Of a stretch of 20,656 nt of DNA, positions 7,581 through 16,173 are shown in pieces. Every line of letters begins with the position of its first letter. Within the stretch, counting starts at the first letter, position 1. The notes under the pieces are model-generated. The model had not been told where the DNA came from, searched no databases, and was given only the letters and a program-made list of their open reading frames with translations. The stretch is from Pirellulales bacterium (GTDB taxonomy: Bacteria > Planctomycetota > Planctomycetia > Pirellulales > JAICIG01). The DNA lies in contig JAICIG010000091.1 in the NCBI GenBank assembly GCA_025924495.1, positions 1 through 20,656 on the forward strand, read 5' to 3'. Both the position numbers and the translations under genes were made by a program.

Positions 7581-7871
7581 CGTCAACTCCCGGTGAACAA
7601 GGTAGTGGACAGTGGCCGCGACGTGATATCGTGGCAGTGCGCTAGCAACCCGTTGAAAATCTCCGTGCGCCTGATCGCAGCGGCCGCGCATAATCTCGGC
7701 TTGCTGATGCGCGTACTGTTCAAAATGGGTACGCCCAGGGGCCTACAGGCGGCGGCGGACATTGCCTGGTCGATGTATTTAGCCATTCTGACTCTTTGTA
7801 AGCGGATCCTGCGCCCGGAGTTCGCGCTACAGGGAGCAACGGCGAGCTACCCCGTTGTGAACTGCCGGTAA
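7581..7871 (+). pseudogene. 3' remnant of a DDE transposase
   Basis: A short open stretch ending in TAA at 7869-7871 encodes LIAAAAHNLGLLMRVLFKMG and then TPRGLQAAADIAW. This matches my memory of the C-terminal end of DDE transposases of the IS5/IS1182 type found in planctomycetes. The catalytic DDE region is absent and the frame is closed by a TGA at 7578, so only the last 90 or so codons survive. The upstream part of the frame (VVDSGRDVISWQ) still resembles the family but the usual arginine-rich turn is degraded. I see no terminal inverted repeat or target duplication. It lies between two minus-strand genes and is best treated as a decayed insertion. Confidence 0.55.
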
Positions 7872-7944
7872 GGGTATCGGCCGATGTCGACCGTCCGACT
7901 GCCGTCTCGCTGCACCGTGTCCGTGCTCTTCGGCCGCGTATCTG

Positions 7945-10038
7945 TCACCTTGGTGGACGACGGGATCGGTCAACTGCAAATTCATCGGCCGGTATTGTCT
8001 GGTTCACAAGTTCGATTCTCTCGAAATCGATTTGCTTTCCCTTCTCTTCGTAGTGGAACGGAAAGAACACGCCGGACGTCGGCCTGGGCAGGTCAAGTTG
8101 TCGAACCGGCAGCGGCACAGGCACTGGAACCGTTTCGCCGCTGCGCAGAACGTCCCATTGAAGCGCATCGGCATCCCCTCGCCCAATCTGCTCCACGGCG
8201 TCTCGCATCGCCGAGTCAAGGTCGTCCAGGCTGACGATTGGCCGCCCTTGCAATCTGACGACTATGTCAACCTCGTGCATCCCGGCCTTTTCCGCAGGAC
8301 CGTTAGAGCGAACGAAGGTTACATCCAGCCCGCCTGATTGTTTTGCAAAGACGTTCTTTTCGCGAAAGCTCTCTTTCGTAATCGGTTTGAAATGGAGGCC
8401 GATCCATTCCAACACTTTGGCGGTTAACGGCGAAACGGGTGCGCTGGTAACCCCAAACTCGTTCCAGAGGGGCGTTATGTGTGGCTCAGTGCGATTCGCA
8501 GGCTCATTGGAAGCCGCCTCGTTTATTCGTTCGATTGTCGCCACATGTTCTTTACCGCGGGTCAATGTGAACGTGCCGTCCTTGACGACTAGGCTATCAG
8601 CTTTAGCCAGCAGCTCGACCCGATAGCGGCCGGCCGCAATGCGCACTGAAGCGCCGGTTCGTTTAACCGTCAGGTTTTCAACGACCTTGTCTCCTTGTGT
8701 GATTCGGACAGGCACATTGTCGGCGTCGCTCTTGATCGTGATCGTTCCCTTGTTTAGTTGCAAGACTATCAGCATGCCGGCAAACACGGCTGAGAATATG
8801 CTGGCGCCTCCCAGGAGGATTGTCGAAAGCGGGGGCGAGCGGCGGCGCGGAAGTCGCGCCCGCGACGCCGGCATAAGCGTACCTAGCGGCAGCGAAACCA
8901 AATCGGGCTGCTGGACGTGGGCGAGGCATGCTTCCAGCAACTCAGCGACTTCGGTGGCTGACGCGAAACGATCGTTGGGCTGCTTCGACATGAGCCTGGC
9001 GATGATCCGGCAGAGCCATTCGGGAATGTCCGGATTGATTTCGCGGATGGGTCTTGGCTCTTCGTGCGTGACAAGTTGCAGCACGCCGTAGCTCGATTCA
9101 GCTCGAAACGGTGCGCGGCCCGTGCACATCGCATATAACACGCTGCCCAGACTAAATAAGTCGCTGCGATGGTCGACCGATTCTCCGCGCGCTTGCTCCG
9201 GCGACATGTACTGGGGCGTGCCGGCAATGACGCCGGTAACGGTCAGGCTGGCATCATCCACTGCACGCGCAAGCCCGAAGTCGGTCAATTTTACGCGTGC
9301 GATGCCATGGGGAAGCAGAATGTTGGCCGGCTTCACATCGCGATGGACGAGTCCTTGCGCGTGGGCCGCAGACAGACCGGTCGCGGCTTGCATTCCGATT
9401 CGCAGGATCTCGACTACGGCCAGCGGCCCCTCATCATCGAGTCGACGTTGCAAAGACGATCCACGCACATAAGGCATGACGAGATAGGGGAGCCCATCGA
9501 CATTCGCCACCCCGTAGATCTCCATCACGGTATCGTGCACCACCGCTGCGGCCGCTTGTGCTTCACGCGAGAATCGCTTTCGCGCCGCTCCACTGCTGCC
9601 GAGATGCGGCGACAATATTTTAATCGCAACGTAGCGATTGAGCGCGGAATCGAACGCTTTTAGTACGATGCCCATCCCGCCCGATCCTATCACCCCCATC
9701 ACTTCATAGGTTCCCAAGCGGCCGAGCATTCGATCGTCATCCGTCGGCGCGAGCAGTTTGAGGACCGTGCCGTGGTGGAGCGACGCGTCGCCGTCTGCGG
9801 CCGAGTCGAGCCTGGCGGCGCCCGACTGCAAAGAATCAGTCGGCGGCTCTTGGCCGCGCAGAGAATCCCGCACTCCCAACCAAATATCATCGCCGGCTGC
9901 GGTCGATTCCAGTTGACGGCGGCAATCGTTGCAGTGATCCAGGTGCAATTCGAATGCCCTCTGTTCCTCGCCACTCAACTTGTGGCCGAGGAACAGTTCG
10001 ATCCGCTCAGGATTGCATGTCGTTGAGTGATCGTTCAC
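7945..10038 (-). CDS. Transmembrane Ser/Thr protein kinase with N-terminal zinc finger and C-terminal PDZ-like domain
   Basis: I choose the GTG at 10038 because AGGAGG (CCTCCT at 10046-10051 on plus) lies 7 bases upstream; an ATG at 10119 would add 27 residues of no visible meaning. The 697-residue product starts with an anti-sigma-type zinc finger (H32-x3-C36-x2-C39 in HLDHCNDC). The kinase domain (about 108-373) has the glycine loop GSGGMG (118-123), VAIK Lys140, HRDVKPAN from 232, DFG at 253-255 and SPEQ at 279-282. A transmembrane helix covers about 404-427. Next come a beta-rich PEGA-like region (about 430-505) and a PDZ-like domain (about 540-640) with GPAEKAGMHEVDIVVRLQGR. All catalytic residues are present, so it should be active. 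The ECF sigma gene lies just upstream on the same strand, so signalling to that sigma factor is likely but inferred. Confidence 0.88.
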   Translation of the reverse strand: MNDHSTTCNPERIELFLGHKLSGEEQRAFELHLDHCNDCRRQLESTAAGDDIWLGVRDSLRGQEPPTDSLQSGAARLDSAADGDASLHHGTVLKLLAPTDDDRMLGRLGTYEVMGVIGSGGMGIVLKAFDSALNRYVAIKILSPHLGSSGAARKRFSREAQAAAAVVHDTVMEIYGVANVDGLPYLVMPYVRGSSLQRRLDDEGPLAVVEILRIGMQAATGLSAAHAQGLVHRDVKPANILLPHGIARVKLTDFGLARAVDDASLTVTGVIAGTPQYMSPEQARGESVDHRSDLFSLGSVLYAMCTGRAPFRAESSYGVLQLVTHEEPRPIREINPDIPEWLCRIIARLMSKQPNDRFASATEVAELLEACLAHVQQPDLVSLPLGTLMPASRARLPRRRSPPLSTILLGGASIFSAVFAGMLIVLQLNKGTITIKSDADNVPVRITQGDKVVENLTVKRTGASVRIAAGRYRVELLAKADSLVVKDGTFTLTRGKEHVATIERINEAASNEPANRTEPHITPLWNEFGVTSAPVSPLTAKVLEWIGLHFKPITKESFREKNVFAKQSGGLDVTFVRSNGPAEKAGMHEVDIVVRLQGRPIVSLDDLDSAMRDAVEQIGRGDADALQWDVLRSGETVPVPVPLPVRQLDLPRPTSGVFFPFHYEEKGKQIDFERIELVNQTIPADEFAVDRSRRPPR

Positions 10039-10201
10039 CAATCCGCCTCCTGAATGTTGACATTCGCCGGTCAGCACAACCGGAGATGTTTCTCCTGGGC
10101 CGATCGCCGTTACCTGCAAAAACTCTGTATTTCAGCAATCAGATGCCTCAGAAGCCCTCGGCAGACGCGTGGTTGATCGCGCCGACTGAGGCGATGCCAC
10201 T

Positions 10202-10801
10202 CTACGATTCCTGCTCGTATTCAGTCACTTTCTCTTGGATTCGCCGAATTACGCGGCTGCGCGCGGCGTAGATAGCGCCTGGGTTTTTCATGAGTGCTTC
10301 TGCCACTGCCTCGACAGTGCGTCCCTCGACAGCGGTAAGCCGAAAGGCGTCCCAGGTGTCCTGATGGAACTCCTTGCGAACTTGCCGCACGGCCCAACGA
10401 AATACTTCGCGCCGGTGTTCCAAGCGTAAGAGGTCGGAGTCAGGCCCGCAGCGAGACGCCTGTTGATCCAGCACCTCGACCAGCGCCGAGCCTCCTGAGC
10501 CACGGTCTGGCCTTCCGCGAGTCAGAGCATTAAGAATCGCATTGCGCGCCACACGATTGAGCCAGGTACGGAATTTCGCCCGTCTCGGATCATGTTCTCG
10601 CTGCTCCACCGATTTGGCGACTGCTACCAAGACCTTTTGAGCGACATCGTCCGCATCCGCTTCTTGTATCCCCTTTTGAAAAGCCAGCCGCAGGATGACA
10701 GGCCGATAGATCTCGACAAACTCATGCCACGCCGCCTGATCCGCCGGATCGCGTATACGGAGCAGCAAGCTTGCTCGAGTTTCTGGGGCTAGGTTCGTCA
10801 T
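10202..10801 (-). CDS. ECF-type RNA polymerase sigma factor, planctomycete kinase-linked type
   Basis: The 199-residue product begins MTNLAPETRASLLLRIRDPA, typical of planctomycete ECF sigma factors. Region 2 covers about 15-85 (WHEFVEIYRPVILRLAF, then ADDVAQKVLVAVAKS and FRTWLNRVARNAILNAL). Region 4 covers about 125-190 (FHQDTWDAFRLTAVEGRTVE, then VAEALMKNPGAIYAARSRVI). I use the ATG at 10801: the frame is open upstream to 11032 but that extension shows no domain. The ribosome binding site is weak (GAG about 10 bases upstream). It lies 163 bases before the kinase gene on the same strand, and the pair is a known planctomycete arrangement in which a kinase with a zinc-finger head is thought to control the sigma factor. 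No anti-sigma gene of the usual kind is present. Confidence 0.88.
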   Translation of the reverse strand: MTNLAPETRASLLLRIRDPADQAAWHEFVEIYRPVILRLAFQKGIQEADADDVAQKVLVAVAKSVEQREHDPRRAKFRTWLNRVARNAILNALTRGRPDRGSGGSALVEVLDQQASRCGPDSDLLRLEHRREVFRWAVRQVRKEFHQDTWDAFRLTAVEGRTVEAVAEALMKNPGAIYAARSRVIRRIQEKVTEYEQES

Positions 10802-11209
10802 ATGCAAGTTCTCTATCCCTCTATACACAGGCGTGGCCCGCCTCTGACATTGGAGTCTATCTGCTGCGAGGCACACAATCACTTTTTGGAACGGATGCAC
10901 CGCTGCATCTTTGCCGCCTCGCCCCCTCGCGATGCGGCGGGTCCAAGACGGCATTCGCTTAGAAAATGGCTGACTCGCCCGGTTCGCTTGCGCGCGGAGA
11001 TCCGGCAGCGTAGCAAATTGCATGGACGACATCCGACGATCTAATGCAATGAAGGCGAAATCTCCAGCCGGCTGCTGGCTTTTCGCGTGGTATGAGTTCG
11101 GACTTATCGATCAGCCGTTATGCTTCTCAATAATAAGCGCCGCACTCGATTCGCCACAAAACATTGCTGGCGGGTCGCCGGCGCCATGCGGGGATCGCAC
11201 TTAAAACAT
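10802..11209. other. Intergenic region between propeller gene and sigma factor gene, no gene seen
   Basis: About 400 bases lie between the sigma factor start (minus strand) and the end of the propeller gene (minus strand). Open frames here on either strand are short and show no recognisable protein. The part next to 10801 should hold the sigma factor promoter, but I could not point to a convincing -35/-10 pair. I see no hairpin followed by a T-run that would end the propeller transcript. Confidence 0.5.
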
Positions 11210-12217
11210 TCAAGGAGCTCGCTGAGCCGCCGTCTTCGGCTGGCTGCAGAATGAGCCGCAAGCCAGCGAGCGAATCTCGCCGAACTCTCGAGGTAATTTG
11301 CGCCAACGATCGCCGCCGTCGGCCGAGTGGTATATTTCGCCGCTGACGCTGTAGGCATACACGTTATCGGGCGCGGCGGGATGAATCGCGAAATCCCAGA
11401 TCGTTGAGTTCGGTACGCCGGGCAAAACCAGCTTGTGCCAGGTCTGCCCCCCGTCGAGACTGCGCCAAGCCGCACCGACGCTGCCGGGAGGGCCATCGCC
11501 ATTGCCAAGAAGCAGCACCTCGGGCCGGTCAGGCCGCTGCTTCAATCCCCGACAGTAGGCGTGGCCGAACTGCTTGCCGATATCCTGCGGCTGCCAGGTA
11601 AGACCGTCGTCGTAGCTGACGTTGAGATCATTGTTCGTCGTGGCAAACATCACGCGGCGACCATCGCGTGGAACGATCGCCAGGCCATGAATGTCGGCCG
11701 ATGAAAGACCTTTGCCGACAGGACGAAAGCTCGCGCCGCCATCGGTGCTGGTCCAGACGCCATCGATCTCGACGCCCGCCCAAAGCCGATTACGCTCAAG
11801 CGGATCAGCAAGCAACGTAGTCACGCGATTGAAGCGAATGCCCGGGCATTCCTGGGCCGGCTGGGCCTCGGCCTGCTGCCAGTGGCGACCCGCGTCGGTC
11901 GAGCGAAAGATGCGCGGCGGCCGCGTACCCGCCAATACCGTATCGGGCTCGTGCGGCAGGATGAGCAGCGACCACGTAATCAGGTTGTCGAGCGGCCCTT
12001 CGGCCCGAACCCAGTCGTCTCCGGCGTTTTCCGTGAGATAGACACCTTCGTTGGTGCCGGCGTAGACCACTTGAGGCCGATGCGGATTAACGGCCAGCGC
12101 TCGCACGTCGCACTCAACGAACATCCCTTTGCTTGACCGACTCCATTCCGCGCCTCCATCCGTGCTGCGCCAGACTCCTTCGCCTACCGTGCCGACAAAC
12201 AAAGTGATTTGGCTCAC
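11210..12217 (-). CDS. Seven Asp-box (BNR) beta-propeller protein, VPS10/sialidase-like fold
   Basis: The 335-residue product has seven Asp-box-like turns of the S-x-D-x-G-x-x-W type: STDGGAEW, TENAGDDW, STDAGRHW, STDGGASF, SYDDGLTW, SLDGGQTW and SADGGDRW. Evenly spread along the chain, they indicate a beta-propeller of the exo-alpha-sialidase or photosynthesis-stability (YCF48)-like class. Sialidase catalytic residues (arginine triad, FRIP) are not visible, so this is more likely a binding propeller than an enzyme. I choose the GTG at 12217 because GAAAGGA lies 9 bases upstream and the protein then starts directly at the first blade (SQITLFVGTVGEGVWRSTDG). The longer frame to 12400 adds a non-domain stretch. 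With this start there is no signal peptide, so it would be cytoplasmic. Function is unknown. Confidence 0.8.
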   Translation of the reverse strand: MSQITLFVGTVGEGVWRSTDGGAEWSRSSKGMFVECDVRALAVNPHRPQVVYAGTNEGVYLTENAGDDWVRAEGPLDNLITWSLLILPHEPDTVLAGTRPPRIFRSTDAGRHWQQAEAQPAQECPGIRFNRVTTLLADPLERNRLWAGVEIDGVWTSTDGGASFRPVGKGLSSADIHGLAIVPRDGRRVMFATTNNDLNVSYDDGLTWQPQDIGKQFGHAYCRGLKQRPDRPEVLLLGNGDGPPGSVGAAWRSLDGGQTWHKLVLPGVPNSTIWDFAIHPAAPDNVYAYSVSGEIYHSADGGDRWRKLPREFGEIRSLACGSFCSQPKTAAQRAP

Positions 12218-12559
12218 AGTCGAAATTCCTTTCAGCAAGCGATCGTTTGTATTAACCATTGTAGCCGACGATGTTCTTTCCCATGCCAGTGCAGGGCCAC
12301 CCAGGCCGCTAAGGACCGTTGTTGGCAAGCGCGCTTCGATCATATCGATCGCATTGCGTCCACATAGCGAGTCGGGACTGCCGCAGGTTTCCTCAGACAT
12401 GCTTGACTTGCATTCGTCCGTAGGCTAACAAAGGCGGTCATCGCTGAGAAAGAGGCGATCGTCGCGATTAGCGAGCTGAAAGCCATCGGACCCCGAGGAT
12501 AATCCATCGTGGACGTTTTGCTCGTTGCTAAATCGCGTAAGGAGTTGGGGCCGCCGCTC
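12218..12559. other. Divergent intergenic region, likely promoters only
   Basis: About 340 bases separate the minus-strand propeller gene and the plus-strand zinc-ribbon gene. It must hold promoters for both directions. The only long frames are N-terminal extensions of the two flanking genes, and these show no domain. I see no RNA gene, no strong inverted repeat and no clear promoter consensus. Confidence 0.45.
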
Positions 12560-12976
12560 ATGATACGCTGCCCCAAATGCAGCACCGAAGATGTGCAAGC
12601 GACTGCCTATCGCCAGGTAGATGACCTCTGCGCGTTCTACTTTCTGAAGCTGATGACGCTGCGCAACACGTTTGTGGAGTGTTCGCGCTGCCGCGCGAAG
12701 CTCCGCTCGAGCGTCGACCTCGATGAGTTACCCCGTTACCGAGGCGGAGAGCTGGACCAGTTCCTCACGCACGACATTTCTTTCGTCGTTAAATTTCTGG
12801 CCATCGTTTCGGTGCTAATGTCCATCGTCCCCTTCGTCGGCCCCTTGTTGGCTTTGATCACCGTACTTGCGACACTCAAGAATCCCGGTTGGGCGCGAAC
12901 TCTTGGCCGCGTCAGCCTGGTAATCGGCAGCATCATCACCGGGTTAGCGGTCGTAGCCATTTTGCTAGGCAAGTAA
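12560..12976 (+). CDS. Zinc-ribbon protein with two transmembrane segments, function unknown
   Basis: I use the ATG at 12560 because the product then begins with MIRCPKCSTEDVQATAY, a common start for zinc-ribbon membrane proteins; a frame from 12509 adds 17 residues of no visible meaning. The 138-residue product has two Cys pairs (C4-x2-C7 and C41-x2-C44) that would bind one zinc ion. A linker follows, then two hydrophobic segments at about 75-105 (FVVKFLAIVSVLMSIVPFVG and onward) and 118-136 (VSLVIGSIITGLAVVAILLG). The AAGGAG upstream at 12539-12544 is 15 bases away, farther than usual. Topology and partner are unknown. It stands alone, divergent from the propeller gene. Confidence 0.72.
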   Translation: MIRCPKCSTEDVQATAYRQVDDLCAFYFLKLMTLRNTFVECSRCRAKLRSSVDLDELPRYRGGELDQFLTHDISFVVKFLAIVSVLMSIVPFVGPLLALITVLATLKNPGWARTLGRVSLVIGSIITGLAVVAILLGK

Positions 12977-13090
12977 CTATTTTGGGCTTCACAAATGGAG
13001 CTCCGCGGCCTAGCAGAGACGCGATGGTCGGTTCTGCGGCGACATTGTACTCGGCAGCCAACTCTCCGGCGCGTCGGCCCAGGCGACGGC

Positions 13091-13107
13091 GACGCCCAAG
13101 GGGCGTC
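13091..13107. repeat. Perfect 7-bp hairpin (GACGCCC, 3-base loop)
   Basis: GACGCCC and its exact reverse complement GGGCGTC are separated by AAG. The site lies about 115 bases after the zinc-ribbon gene and about 105 bases before the acetyltransferase gene. There is no T-run after it, so it is not a classic intrinsic terminator. It may be a folded mRNA end or chance in GC-rich DNA. Confidence 0.3.
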
Positions 13108-13212
13108 TCAAATCGAGTTGCCGACGATTGAAGAAGAATGATCTGATGAACGCCGCGTTGCGGATGAATACGTTTGGAGGCGACGGATCAGAGCGAGCGA
13201 TGAGGACGAACC

Positions 13213-13734
13213 ATGCCGATCGTTGATGTAACGGTGTACTACCTCGAAATGCTCAGCCCGTCGGGCCGCGCTGTTCTAGCCCCGCGTGATGGATTGGAAG
13301 TGATCCACGCCAAACGGCCGACCGTCGCCTATTATCGTTTTCTCTACAACACCGTGGGGAGCGACTACAACTGGCGCAGTCGTGGCAGCCGCCCCGACGA
13401 TGAACTCGCCCGGCTGATTCAGGATCCGCTCAACGAGGTGCACGTCCTGCATGTCGACGGCACGCCGGCCGGGTTCGCCGAGTTGGATCGGCGCCAGCCT
13501 GACGAAATTGAACTAATTCAGTTCGGCTTGATGCCCGGCTTCATTGGGCTAGGCTTGGGCAAATGGTTCCTGCAATGGACGATTGACAAGGCTTGGAGTT
13601 ATCAGCCGAAGCGATTCTGGTTGCATACTTGCACGCTGGACCACCCTGGGGCCTTACCGAACTATCTCCAAGCAGGTCTGACGGAGTTTCGGCAAGAGCA
13701 AAAGCAAGAGACTGTGCCCGACTCCCGGTCGTGA
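13213..13734 (+). CDS. GNAT-family N-acetyltransferase
   Basis: The 173-residue product has the GNAT fold order. The central strand and acetyl-CoA loop are EIELIQFGLMPGFIGLGLGK (98-117), where GFIGLGLG fits the R/Q-x-x-G-x-G/A pyrophosphate-binding motif A. The following helix is WFLQWTIDKAW. The C-terminal motif B region is FWLHTCTLDHPGALPNYLQA (135-154), with the usual Asn-Tyr after a Pro, as in GNAT members. It should transfer an acetyl group from acetyl-CoA to an amine; the substrate cannot be told. The ATG at 13213 follows GAGGAC by 6 bases. The last 15 residues (QEQKQETVPDSRS) look unlike the usual tail and may be a worn end. It is flanked by gaps of about 240 bases and looks monocistronic. 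Confidence 0.87.
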   Translation: MPIVDVTVYYLEMLSPSGRAVLAPRDGLEVIHAKRPTVAYYRFLYNTVGSDYNWRSRGSRPDDELARLIQDPLNEVHVLHVDGTPAGFAELDRRQPDEIELIQFGLMPGFIGLGLGKWFLQWTIDKAWSYQPKRFWLHTCTLDHPGALPNYLQAGLTEFRQEQKQETVPDSRS

Positions 13735-13770
13735 AGAAGACGCGCCGTCGAGTGCGAGGGCTGTGTGAGA

Positions 13771-13790
13771 GCTCGCCGCATGGGGCGAGC
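13771..13790. repeat. Perfect 7-bp hairpin downstream of the acetyltransferase
   Basis: GCTCGCC and its exact reverse complement GGCGAGC are separated by GCATGG. It lies 36 bases after the acetyltransferase stop. A terminator-like role is plausible by position, but there is no T-run after it, so the call is weak. Confidence 0.3.
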
Positions 13791-13976
13791 CTCGCGCCGG
13801 CCGTGGAGATCGTTTGCAACCCAGAATAGCCGACACCCGTTTTCGCCACACGACCAAGGGCTGTCATGCGAATCTGCGAATTGAACGAAGCACGCCGGCT
13901 CGCGTTCCATTAAAATCGGCGGTGCGTGCCGTCCTTGCGAACTGTCGGCTGGCGAGATCGAGCAGGCGCCAACATC

Positions 13977-16139
13977 ATGGAAAAGAGTCTGTGGACGTTG
14001 AAATGGTGGGCGAGATTCGCAGTAACCGCCCGAGTCGTAGCTCTGTCATTCGCCCTACTGGCGTCATCGGCTGGGCAGTCTGCGGCCGACGCTGTCTGGC
14101 CCTTGCACCAATGGGAAACGTCCAAGCCTGAGGAGGTGGGACTCGATGGCATGTTGCTGGCTCGCGCTCGTGAGTATGCGCTGACTGGCGGCGGAGCGGG
14201 TTACATCACGCGAGGCGGCAAGCTCGTCTTGGCGTGGGGAGATGCGAAGAAACGGTTCGGTCTGAAATCGAGTTCGAAGTCGATCGGCGTCACGGCGCTT
14301 GGACTGGCGATCGGCGACGGCAAACTCGCGCTGGCCGACCTTGCCCGTAAGCATCATCCTGGCTTCGGCGTACCGCCGAAAAGTAACGCCGGCAGCGGCT
14401 GGCTTGAAAAGATCACGTTGCTGCATTTGGCCACGCAAACCGCCGGGTTCGAAAAGCCGGGTGGCTACGGCAAGCTGCTTTTCGAGCCCGGCACGAAATG
14501 GGCCTACAGCGATGGCGGATCGAATTGGCTGGCGGAATGCATTACGCTGGTCTACCGGCTTGACATCGACAAATTGATGTTCGACCGGGTGTTCACGCCG
14601 TTGGGAATTACGCGCGCGGATCTTGTGTGGCGCGCCAATAGCTATCGCCCGCACGAGATTGAGGGCATTGAGCGCCGCGAGTTCGGCTCGGGCATCAGCG
14701 CCAACGTCGATGCCATGGCCCGCCTTGGCTACCTCTACCTGCGCGAAGGCCGCTGGCAAGACAAGCAAATCTTGCCTCGCGAATTCGTTCGCCAGGCGTC
14801 GACCGTCGCGCCAGAAGTGGCTGGGCTGCCGGTCGTCAACGGCGCGGAGTATGGCCGGGCATCCGACCACTACGGGTTACTGTGGTGGAACAATGCCGAC
14901 GGCGCGTTGGCCGGCGTGCCGCGCGACGCCTTCTGGTCGTGGGGCCTGTACGACAGTTTGATTGTCGTGATTCCTAGCCTCGACATTGTTGCCTCGCGGG
15001 CTGGAAGTTCTTGGAAGCGCGACGGAGGCGATCACTATGACGTGTTGAAGCCTTTTCTCGAGCCGATCGCCGCCGCGGCACAAGCGCCAGGCGATGCCAA
15101 TCGCCCCGACGTGAAATTAGAGGACGATCCCCTCGAGCGCAAGCGGGCTCGAACGAAGAAGCGACAGACGCGCGAGGCGCCGACTACACCACCCTATCCG
15201 CCGAGCTCGGTCATTCGTCGCATCGAGTGGTCGCCGCCGTCGAGCATCGTGCGTCGAGCTCGCGGCAGCGATAATTGGCCGCTGACTTGGGGCGATGACG
15301 ATGCGATTTATACAGCCTATGGCGACGGCCGCGGCTTCGAGCCGTTCGTCAAAACAAAGCTCAGTCTGGGCTTGGCCAAGATTAATGGGGGACCTGATAG
15401 CTTCGTCACGGTCAACCTGCGTTCCCCGACGGTCGAGCAGCGCGGCGACGGCGCCGCAGGAAAGAAGGCCAGCGGATTGTTGATGGTCGACGGCGTAGTG
15501 TACCTGTTGGCTCGAAACGCCGGCAACTCGCAGCTCGCCTGGTCGAGCGATCATGGCAAGACGTGGACCTGGGCGGATTGGGATTTCACGTACAGCTTCG
15601 GCTGCCCGACGTTCCTGAACTTTGGCCGCAATTACGACGGCGCCCGAGATGACTTTGTTTACATGTATTCGCACGACGCAGAGAGCGCCTACGAAGCCGC
15701 CGATCGGATGGTGCTGGCTCGAGTTGATCGGCGGAAGATTCTCGAGCGGGATGCATATCAATTCTTCGCGGGCCTTGATGCGGCCGGCAATCCCTGCTGG
15801 ACTCGGAGCATTGACGACCGCGCCGCCGTTTTCTCAAATCCGGCCGGGTGCTATCGCTCGAGCGTCTCTTATAACGCGCCGCTCAAGCGATATCTCTGGT
15901 GCCAGATTCTGCCGGCTGAAGACCCGCGATTCGCAGGCGGACTGGGCATTTACGATGCGCCGGAGCCGTGGGGTCCGTGGACTACGGCCTATTTTGCGGC
16001 GACCTGGGATGTCGCCCCCGGCGAGACCGCCGGCATTCCGACGAAGTGGATCAGCGAGGATGGCCTGACGATTCATTTGGTCTTTTCCGGCGAAGATCAT
16101 TTTTCCGTGCGGAAGGCGCGGCTCTCGATGATGAATTGA
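13977..16139 (+). CDS. Secreted beta-lactamase-family serine hydrolase fused to a DUF4185-like propeller
   Basis: I choose the ATG at 13977 because a signal peptide follows: a basic, Trp-rich start (MEKSLWTLKWWARFAVTAR), a hydrophobic run and a likely cut near SAADA. A GTG at 13926 is the alternative. The 720-residue product has two domains. The first (about 45-365) is a class C beta-lactamase/penicillin-binding fold with SSSK (S98-x-x-K101) as the active-site S-x-x-K, YSD at 177-179 in place of Y-x-N, and a C-terminal WSWGLYDSLIVVIPS strand in the KTG position. A charged, proline-rich linker (about 366-408) leads to a second domain with SDNWPLTWGDDDAIYTAYGD and one Asp-box (SSDHGKTW), as in DUF4185 propellers. 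The hydrolase may be an esterase or peptidase, not necessarily a lactamase; the propeller probably binds sugars. The GH5-like gene follows by 34 bases. Confidence 0.85.
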   Translation: MEKSLWTLKWWARFAVTARVVALSFALLASSAGQSAADAVWPLHQWETSKPEEVGLDGMLLARAREYALTGGGAGYITRGGKLVLAWGDAKKRFGLKSSSKSIGVTALGLAIGDGKLALADLARKHHPGFGVPPKSNAGSGWLEKITLLHLATQTAGFEKPGGYGKLLFEPGTKWAYSDGGSNWLAECITLVYRLDIDKLMFDRVFTPLGITRADLVWRANSYRPHEIEGIERREFGSGISANVDAMARLGYLYLREGRWQDKQILPREFVRQASTVAPEVAGLPVVNGAEYGRASDHYGLLWWNNADGALAGVPRDAFWSWGLYDSLIVVIPSLDIVASRAGSSWKRDGGDHYDVLKPFLEPIAAAAQAPGDANRPDVKLEDDPLERKRARTKKRQTREAPTTPPYPPSSVIRRIEWSPPSSIVRRARGSDNWPLTWGDDDAIYTAYGDGRGFEPFVKTKLSLGLAKINGGPDSFVTVNLRSPTVEQRGDGAAGKKASGLLMVDGVVYLLARNAGNSQLAWSSDHGKTWTWADWDFTYSFGCPTFLNFGRNYDGARDDFVYMYSHDAESAYEAADRMVLARVDRRKILERDAYQFFAGLDAAGNPCWTRSIDDRAAVFSNPAGCYRSSVSYNAPLKRYLWCQILPAEDPRFAGGLGIYDAPEPWGPWTTAYFAATWDVAPGETAGIPTKWISEDGLTIHLVFSGEDHFSVRKARLSMMN

Positions 16140-16173
16140 CGGCGATTCAAAGACACTGCTCTTAAAACGATCC

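Noticed and set aside
10039..10119. Upstream ATG that would extend the kinase by 27 residues
   Set aside because: The GTG at 10038 has a perfect AGGAGG at ideal spacing and the extra residues form no domain.
13146..13226. Short 26-codon frame overlapping the acetyltransferase start, as a possible leader peptide
   Set aside because: No ribosome binding site and no sign of an attenuation structure; a frame this short is expected by chance.
14064..14870. Minus-strand frame of 268 codons inside the fused hydrolase gene
   Set aside because: The plus-strand product has a signal peptide and active-site motifs here; the minus product looks like mirror sequence.
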